Assembly: GCF_024198235.1 (NCBI RefSeq)
Contig: NZ_JAKCFB010000051.1
Location: 1 to 57,790, forward strand
Length of the DNA stretch: 57,790 bases
Reading direction: 5' to 3'
Source of the DNA: Myxococcus dinghuensis
Lineage (GTDB): Bacteria > Myxococcota > Myxococcia > Myxococcales > Myxococcaceae
The position numbers and the translations under genes are program-made. Within the stretch, counting starts at the first letter, position 1; every line of letters begins with the position of its first letter. Positions 54,039-57,790 of this stretch are shown here, piece after piece. The notes beneath the pieces are model-generated. The model ran no database searches. It was given only the letters and a program-made list of their open reading frames with translations, and had not been told where the DNA came from.

Positions 54039-54905
54039 GTGTCTGAGACTATCTGTGAAACGGGTGTGGTCGGCATGCCGCATGCTCATGGCAGGGAGAT
54101 GTTTCACGCGGCCATTTGTCACATCGGGAGAGAGCAACGGCGTGTCTCCCACAGGGTGTACGACCTCCAGGCCGCCCGGCAATCCGACCTCGTGGCCCGA
54201 GTCCTGTCAGCCCGTGCGAGCGGCAACGCCGTGCTGGAGCGACGGTTGTCCGCCGAGCTGCTGGTCTCTGTGCGGCCCATCATCCGGCGTGTCGTCGGGG
54301 CTCTCGTGTCCCTTGCGGGCTCGCTGTCGCCCGAAGACCTCGAACAAGTTGCGGCGATGGCGGTGCTCCGCACGGTGTCCAAGTACGACGCCAACAGGGG
54401 GCGCCAGTCGTTCGGCGAAGTCGCCTACTTCCGGGTGCGGACTGCCTGTGAGCAGTACGCGCGCATGCACGGTAGCGACGTTCACCTGAGCGACGGCGCG
54501 CACAAGCGTCGCACTGTCCGTTCAATCCACAGCGCCGACCGCAACGTCATCCGGGTCCATCGCATAGACATACCGTCTCATTTTTCGGACGGTGCTTCGG
54601 AAGATGCCTCGTGGGTCGATGAGCTGGAATCCGCACTCCGCGAGATGTCGTGCCTGGAGTCTGACGGGGACACGCCCGAGGGAGAGCTGCTGGAGGCGGA
54701 GCGTCGAGCCCTCGTGCTCGAAGCGGTGCGGCGGTTGGCCCCACCGAAGCGAGAACTCGTCTCACGTGTGTTCGGTCTCAATCGCCCCGCGCAGTCGGTG
54801 CGCTCCGTCGCAGAAGCATGGGGCGCGCCAAAGAGCCGCGTCGACCGGATGCTGGCGCGCGCCCTGGTGGAGCTGCGGGAGCTGATGGCCGAGCTGGAGG
54901 CGTAG
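54039..54905 (+). CDS. Phage sigma-70-family factor
   Basis: 288 residues if GTG 54039 is used; ATG 54075 is an alternative. Region 2 is clear: LLVSVRPIIRRVVGALVSLAGSLSPEDLEQVAAMAVLRTVSKYDANRGRQSFGEVAYFRVRTACEQYAR, with the DLEQ core-binding helix and the YD-RG-SF-Y-R pattern used for -10 melting. An acidic linker (about 165-215) replaces region 3. Region 4 is LEAVRRLAPPKRELVSRVFGLNRPAQSVRSVAEAWGAPKSRVDRMLARALVELREL, a helix-turn-helix for the -35 box. It should redirect host RNA polymerase to phage promoters. Two 32-bp elements precede it, which would allow positive self-control. Confidence 0.8.
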   Translation: MSETICETGVVGMPHAHGREMFHAAICHIGREQRRVSHRVYDLQAARQSDLVARVLSARASGNAVLERRLSAELLVSVRPIIRRVVGALVSLAGSLSPEDLEQVAAMAVLRTVSKYDANRGRQSFGEVAYFRVRTACEQYARMHGSDVHLSDGAHKRRTVRSIHSADRNVIRVHRIDIPSHFSDGASEDASWVDELESALREMSCLESDGDTPEGELLEAERRALVLEAVRRLAPPKRELVSRVFGLNRPAQSVRSVAEAWGAPKSRVDRMLARALVELRELMAELEA

Positions 54906-54906
54906 C

Positions 54907-55215
54907 GTGCCCGTCCTGGTCGCGACACGAAGGGGGCCGTGCGCCGTCTGCTCCCTGCCCATCGAACAGGGCGAGGTCATCACCTACGAGCGCGCCGTTG
55001 GCGCTCGGCACGCGGCATGTGCCGACCTCGTGGCCACGCGTCGACGCAACCAGTTCCCCGGCGCGTGTGAGTTGTGCGGCGTGCGGCTTCGTCGCGGTGA
55101 AGGGACGCTGGCGTTCGTCGAGCAGCAAGGGGCTTGCGGACGATGGCGCCACCGCTGGCGGGTGGCGTGTGCCGACACGCAGGGGTGCGACGCGCGAATT
55201 CGTGCCAAGCAATGA
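54907..55215 (+). CDS. Small double zinc-finger protein
   Basis: 102 residues from GTG 54907, one base after the sigma factor stop, so co-translated. Two zinc-finger-like units: CAVCSLPIEQGEVITYERAVGARHAAC and CELCGVRLRRGEGTLAF with later Cys residues in ACGRWRHRWRVACADTQGC. Each unit has the CxxC-loop-beta-H/C look of treble-clef fingers. No family recognised. The tight pairing with the sigma factor suggests an anti-sigma or co-regulator role; direct DNA or RNA binding is equally possible. Confidence 0.65.
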   Translation: MPVLVATRRGPCAVCSLPIEQGEVITYERAVGARHAACADLVATRRRNQFPGACELCGVRLRRGEGTLAFVEQQGACGRWRHRWRVACADTQGCDARIRAKQ

Positions 55216-55234
55216 CATTCACGGCGGGTGTATT

Positions 55235-55255
55235 GATTTCAATGTGAGTGAAATC
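55235..55255. promoter_or_regulatory. Inverted repeat in the pre-terminase gap
   Basis: GATTTCA (55235-55241) with TGAAATC (55249-55255), 7-nt spacer. It lies in an A+T-rich stretch (55216-55400) before the terminase genes. No U-run, so possibly an operator. Confidence 0.35.
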
Positions 55256-55380
55256 TCCTGTGGTCAGCCCCCCGGTCATTATTTCCTTTCACGGGCCGTT
55301 TCCTGTCGTGCTCGGCGCGCACCACTTTTGAGAAATTTTCAGAAAACCGCAGGGGCGAGAGGTTTTGCAGGGCGCACTTG

Positions 55381-55412
55381 CTGAAAAAGTCCGTGAAACC
55401 GCACCCATTTAG
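55381..55412 (+). promoter_or_regulatory. 32-bp phage element, copy J
   Basis: Points right to the small terminase gene; GTG 55418 is 5 bases beyond its end. The first ten bases diverge (CTGAAAAAGT), but the inner GAA and the CACCCATTTA core are intact. Confidence 0.7.
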
Positions 55413-55417
55413 ATGGG

Positions 55418-55888
55418 GTGGCAAGACCAACCAAACTCACCCCTGAGCTTCAGCAGAAAATCTGCGACCACTTGAGGTCCGGCCTGTTCCGTCGAGCGGC
55501 GGCGGGCCTCGTGGGCGTCGACGAGCAGACCCTCTCCCGCTGGTTCCATCGTGGCGCGAGCGAGCCGCGCGGCCTCTACCGCGAGTTCTTCGTCGCGGTG
55601 AACAAGGCGGAAGCCGAGTTCATGCAGGGCGCGACAGAGACGCTCCAGGCCGCGTCCACGACGAACCCCAAGCACGTCCAGTGGCTGCTGTCCCGCCGCT
55701 TCCCGGAGCTGTACGGCCGGCGCGACAACGTCGAGGCGAAGAGCCCCGAGGACCAGTCCGCCGACACCGCCGCCCTGCGCGAGCTGTTGATCGACCGGCT
55801 CGGGAAGTTCCTGCCCGACGAACTGCCGGCACCTGCCGAAGCCGCCACGCCCGAGCAGCTCGACGACAAGGGGGCCACCGATGCGTAG
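55418..55888 (+). CDS. terS: Terminase small subunit
   Basis: 156 residues from GTG 55418, five bases after element J with no space for a usual ribosome site. The N-terminus is a helix-turn-helix (TPELQQKICDHLRSGLFRRAAAGLVGVDEQTLSRWFHRG), as in phage small terminases that recognise the packaging site. A helical middle part and an acidic/Pro-rich tail follow. It overlaps the large subunit gene by 8 bp. Confidence 0.8.
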   Translation: MARPTKLTPELQQKICDHLRSGLFRRAAAGLVGVDEQTLSRWFHRGASEPRGLYREFFVAVNKAEAEFMQGATETLQAASTTNPKHVQWLLSRRFPELYGRRDNVEAKSPEDQSADTAALRELLIDRLGKFLPDELPAPAEAATPEQLDDKGATDA

Positions 55889-57293
55889 CCTTCTGACGGG
55901 GGCCTGGGGGAAGTTCTCAGAGAACCTCGGGCCCCACGAGTCGCCCGCGTCGCGCATGGTCCAGACGGCGGGCTCTCGCGCGCAGCTCGCGAAGCTCTTC
56001 GGCGGTCTCGACGACAAGGAAGTCGAGCTGCTCGTCTACGACCTCGACTTCTGGGCGCGGCGTGAGCAGGTCCCCCCGGACAAGTTCGCGACGTGCTTCG
56101 TCATGGCCGGGCGCGGCTTCGGCAAGACGTGGTGCGGCGCGCGGTGGGTCATCAAGAAAGCGTGGCAGGCGAAGAGCGTCGGGGCCCTGGTTGGACCGAC
56201 GGCGGCGGACGTGCGCGACACGATGATTCGCGGCGCGTCCGGCATCCTCGCCCTGTCGCCCCCGTGGTTCACGCCGAAGTACGAGCCCAGCAAGCGGCGC
56301 GTGACGTGGCCCAACGGCGTCTATGCCATCTGCTACTCGGCGGATAAGCCCGACCGACTGCGCGGCCCGAATGCCGGATGGGGCTGGGGCGACGAGCCGG
56401 CTTCGTGGAAACACGACATGGCCGCGGTCGACCAGCTTCCCCTCGTGCTTCGCATCGGCTCGCGCGAGGACCCGCCGCAGCTCCTCCTGACGGGGACGCC
56501 GCGCCCGCTGAAGAAGATTGAAGAGCTGCTCTTCGCCGACGCGGAGAAGCAGATTCTCAAGCCCGGCGTGGTGCTGCGCTCGGGCTCGTCGCTCAGCAAC
56601 GTGGCGAACCTGGCGCCCACGGCGATTGCCAACATGCGGGCGCTGGCGAACACCCGATGGGGCCAGCAAGAAGTGCTCGGGCGCCTGCTCTTCGACGTGC
56701 CCGGCGCGATTTTCGGCTCCGCGAAGTGGCGGCGCGTCGACGCGGAGCCGCACGAGTACGCCCAGCAGCTCGACCGCAGAATCGTCAGCGTGGACCCGAG
56801 CCCCACCAGCGAAACGGGCTCGGACGAAACGGGAATCATCGTCGAAGGGTGCAAGTCGAGCGCGCTCTTCGGCCCCGACAACGTGCCGTTGAAGCGCGTG
56901 TCCGTCCTGGCGGACCTGTCGTGCCGGGCGAGTCCCCGTGAGTGGGCGACGAAGGCCATCCGCGCCTATCTGGAGTGGGGCTGCGATGCGCTCGTGGTGG
57001 AGGTGAACACGGGCGGGGAGATGGTGGAGACGCTGATCTCCACCGTCGCGGGCGAGATGGGCGTGAGCGTCAACGTGAAGCCCGTCCGGGCGACGAGCGC
57101 GAAGAGCAAGCGAGCCGAGCCCGTGTCCGCCCTGGCCGAAGCGGGCCGCGTCGAGTTCGTCGGGACGTTCCCCAAGCTCGAACAGCAGCTCAGCAAATTC
57201 ACGGGGGTTAACGGCCGTCGCGATGACAGGGCCGACGCCTTCTGTTGGGGCGTCCACGACCTCGTGTTCTCCGAACAGTTCTTCGCCGTCTGA
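55881..57293 (+). CDS. terL: Terminase large subunit
   Basis: 470 residues from ATG 55881. ATPase: Walker A AGRGFGKTWCG, Walker B-like GWGWGDEPA, coupling motif LLTGTPRP. Nuclease (RNase H fold): Asp in IVSVDPSPT, Glu/Asp in LVVEVNTGG, and a late Asp in DDRADAFCW. This is the terminase_6/T4 gp17-like type. It packages DNA into proheads with the portal encoded just downstream. Some other sequence features (ADKPDRLRGPN) match the adenine-binding stretch of this family. Confidence 0.95.
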   Translation: MRSLLTGAWGKFSENLGPHESPASRMVQTAGSRAQLAKLFGGLDDKEVELLVYDLDFWARREQVPPDKFATCFVMAGRGFGKTWCGARWVIKKAWQAKSVGALVGPTAADVRDTMIRGASGILALSPPWFTPKYEPSKRRVTWPNGVYAICYSADKPDRLRGPNAGWGWGDEPASWKHDMAAVDQLPLVLRIGSREDPPQLLLTGTPRPLKKIEELLFADAEKQILKPGVVLRSGSSLSNVANLAPTAIANMRALANTRWGQQEVLGRLLFDVPGAIFGSAKWRRVDAEPHEYAQQLDRRIVSVDPSPTSETGSDETGIIVEGCKSSALFGPDNVPLKRVSVLADLSCRASPREWATKAIRAYLEWGCDALVVEVNTGGEMVETLISTVAGEMGVSVNVKPVRATSAKSKRAEPVSALAEAGRVEFVGTFPKLEQQLSKFTGVNGRRDDRADAFCWGVHDLVFSEQFFAV

Positions 57294-57297
57294 GGTG

Positions 57298-57790
57298 ATG
57301 GGTATGGGGATGCTCGACAGGATGCGTGCCGCCCTGGGCGGTGGCAGCAAGCGCAAGGGCACGGGGCTGGAGCTGAGCCGGTGGACGTCCGCTCCACCGC
57401 GCCGGGAGGTGCCCGCGCTGCTCGCGGCCTACGCCGAAATGCCGTGGCTGGGGACCATCGTCGACACGGTGGGCGACGCGTTCGCGGACGTCATGTGGAG
57501 GGCATTCATCCGGCAGGACCCGGGGACGCGGAAGGCCCTGGTCGACGTGTCGCTACGGCGGGCCTGCGGTGACGTGCGGCGGGAGCGGTTGAAGTCGCTC
57601 GTCGACCTGGGCGGCGCGGCGGAGCTGCCGGACCATCCGCTGTTGCGACTGCTCGCGGACCCCAACGACTTCATGACGGGCCGCGACTTCGCGAAGCTGT
57701 TCTGCCTGCACTACGACCTGACGGGCGAGTTCTTCGCCGTCCTCGAGGAGGTGGCTGGCGTCCCCGTGGGCCTGTGGCCGGTGCCGCCCG
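57298..57790 (+). CDS. Portal protein, 3' end beyond window
   Basis: 164 residues visible from ATG 57298, five bases after the terminase stop (GTG and other ATGs nearby make the exact start uncertain). DHPLLRLLADPNDFMTGRDFAKLFCLHYDLTGEFFAVLEEVAGVPVGLWPVPP matches the HK97-type phage portal pattern (PN.fm, GE.f, lwplpP). It forms the DNA entry ring of the head. The frame remains open at the window end. Confidence 0.85.
   Translation, partial: MGMGMLDRMRAALGGGSKRKGTGLELSRWTSAPPRREVPALLAAYAEMPWLGTIVDTVGDAFADVMWRAFIRQDPGTRKALVDVSLRRACGDVRRERLKSLVDLGGAAELPDHPLLRLLADPNDFMTGRDFAKLFCLHYDLTGEFFAVLEEVAGVPVGLWPVPP

Larger units (their letters stand above)
39310..57790. mobile_element. Temperate prophage, left part (right end beyond window)
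   Basis: Continuous block of phage genes starting with a tyrosine integrase beside broken comF and running through replication, methylation, sigma factor, terminase and portal genes. Reading frames are tightly packed with frequent GTGA overlaps. Base composition and codon use around the integrase are visibly richer in A+T than the host. The two arms diverge from a repeat region at about 53.4-53.85 kb. Structural genes after the portal are outside the window. The general plan recalls Myxococcus temperate phages such as Mx8, but relationship was not tested. Confidence 0.9.

Noticed and set aside
53828..54046. A 72-residue rightward frame across elements H and I
   Set aside because: Most of its sequence is translated element copies; it overlaps the leader of the sigma factor gene and shows no independent support.
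42531..55412. Repeated 32-bp units considered as a CRISPR array or scattered insertion repeats
   Set aside because: Spacing is irregular (tens of bases to kilobases), both orientations occur, and each copy lies before a gene; there are no spacers of constant length and no cas genes. A Cas4-like nuclease alone is common in phages.

Overview
The window is high-GC DNA from a myxobacterium, most likely Myxococcaceae (Myxococcus, Pyxidicoccus or Corallococcus). This rests on strong G/C preference at third codon positions, many lipoproteins and SBBP-repeat proteins, an NtrY/NtrX-like pair, and the mix of large secreted enzymes. No rRNA, tRNA or CRISPR array was seen. The window starts inside a lipoprotein gene and ends inside a phage portal gene.

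Bases 1-39,350 are host chromosome. Main blocks: (a) a tight polyamine-type cluster (1428-7269): S-adenosylmethionine decarboxylase, a DUF4178 zinc-ribbon membrane protein, a 53-residue membrane protein, a DUF350 membrane protein, a membrane-embedded aminopropyltransferase and a Tat/lipoprotein-type FAD amine oxidase; (b) an arylsulfatase, an acyl-CoA dehydrogenase-like flavoprotein and a zinc-free alcohol dehydrogenase-family reductase; (c) an Omp85-type outer-membrane protein with a small exported partner; (d) a predicted cysteine-peptidase-like protein with a small overlapping partner gene; (e) lipoproteins with helix-hairpin-helix or beta-propeller repeats; (f) an NtrY/NtrX-like two-component pair; (g) a membrane protein followed by fused trehalose-6-phosphate synthase/phosphatase; (h) a serine beta-lactamase-fold protein that has lost its catalytic residues; (i) a TPR-DUF3857-transglutaminase protein and an M1 aminopeptidase.

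From about 39,320 to the end lies the left part of an integrated temperate phage that has cut the host comF gene in two. Its order is: integrase; a leftward early arm (excisionase-like protein, m5C methylase, RuvC-like nuclease, small acidic protein, family A DNA polymerase, probable ssDNA-binding protein, SF2 helicase, PD-(D/E)XK iron-sulfur nuclease, DPP-type methylase, Cys-rich lipoprotein, primase/VirE-type helicase); a central region of three tandem ~145-bp repeats; and a rightward arm (sigma-70-family factor, zinc-finger protein, small and large terminase, portal).

The most striking feature is a 32-bp asymmetric element present ten times, only in the phage. Seven copies point left and three point right, always with transcription and just upstream of genes. 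It has a promoter-like layout (TGAGCC, 18 bp, CATTTA), and at several genes the start codon lies only 5-6 nt beyond it. Because the phage encodes its own sigma factor, I infer a phage-specific sigma/promoter regulon, partly producing leaderless mRNAs. A distributed repressor-operator system is the main alternative.
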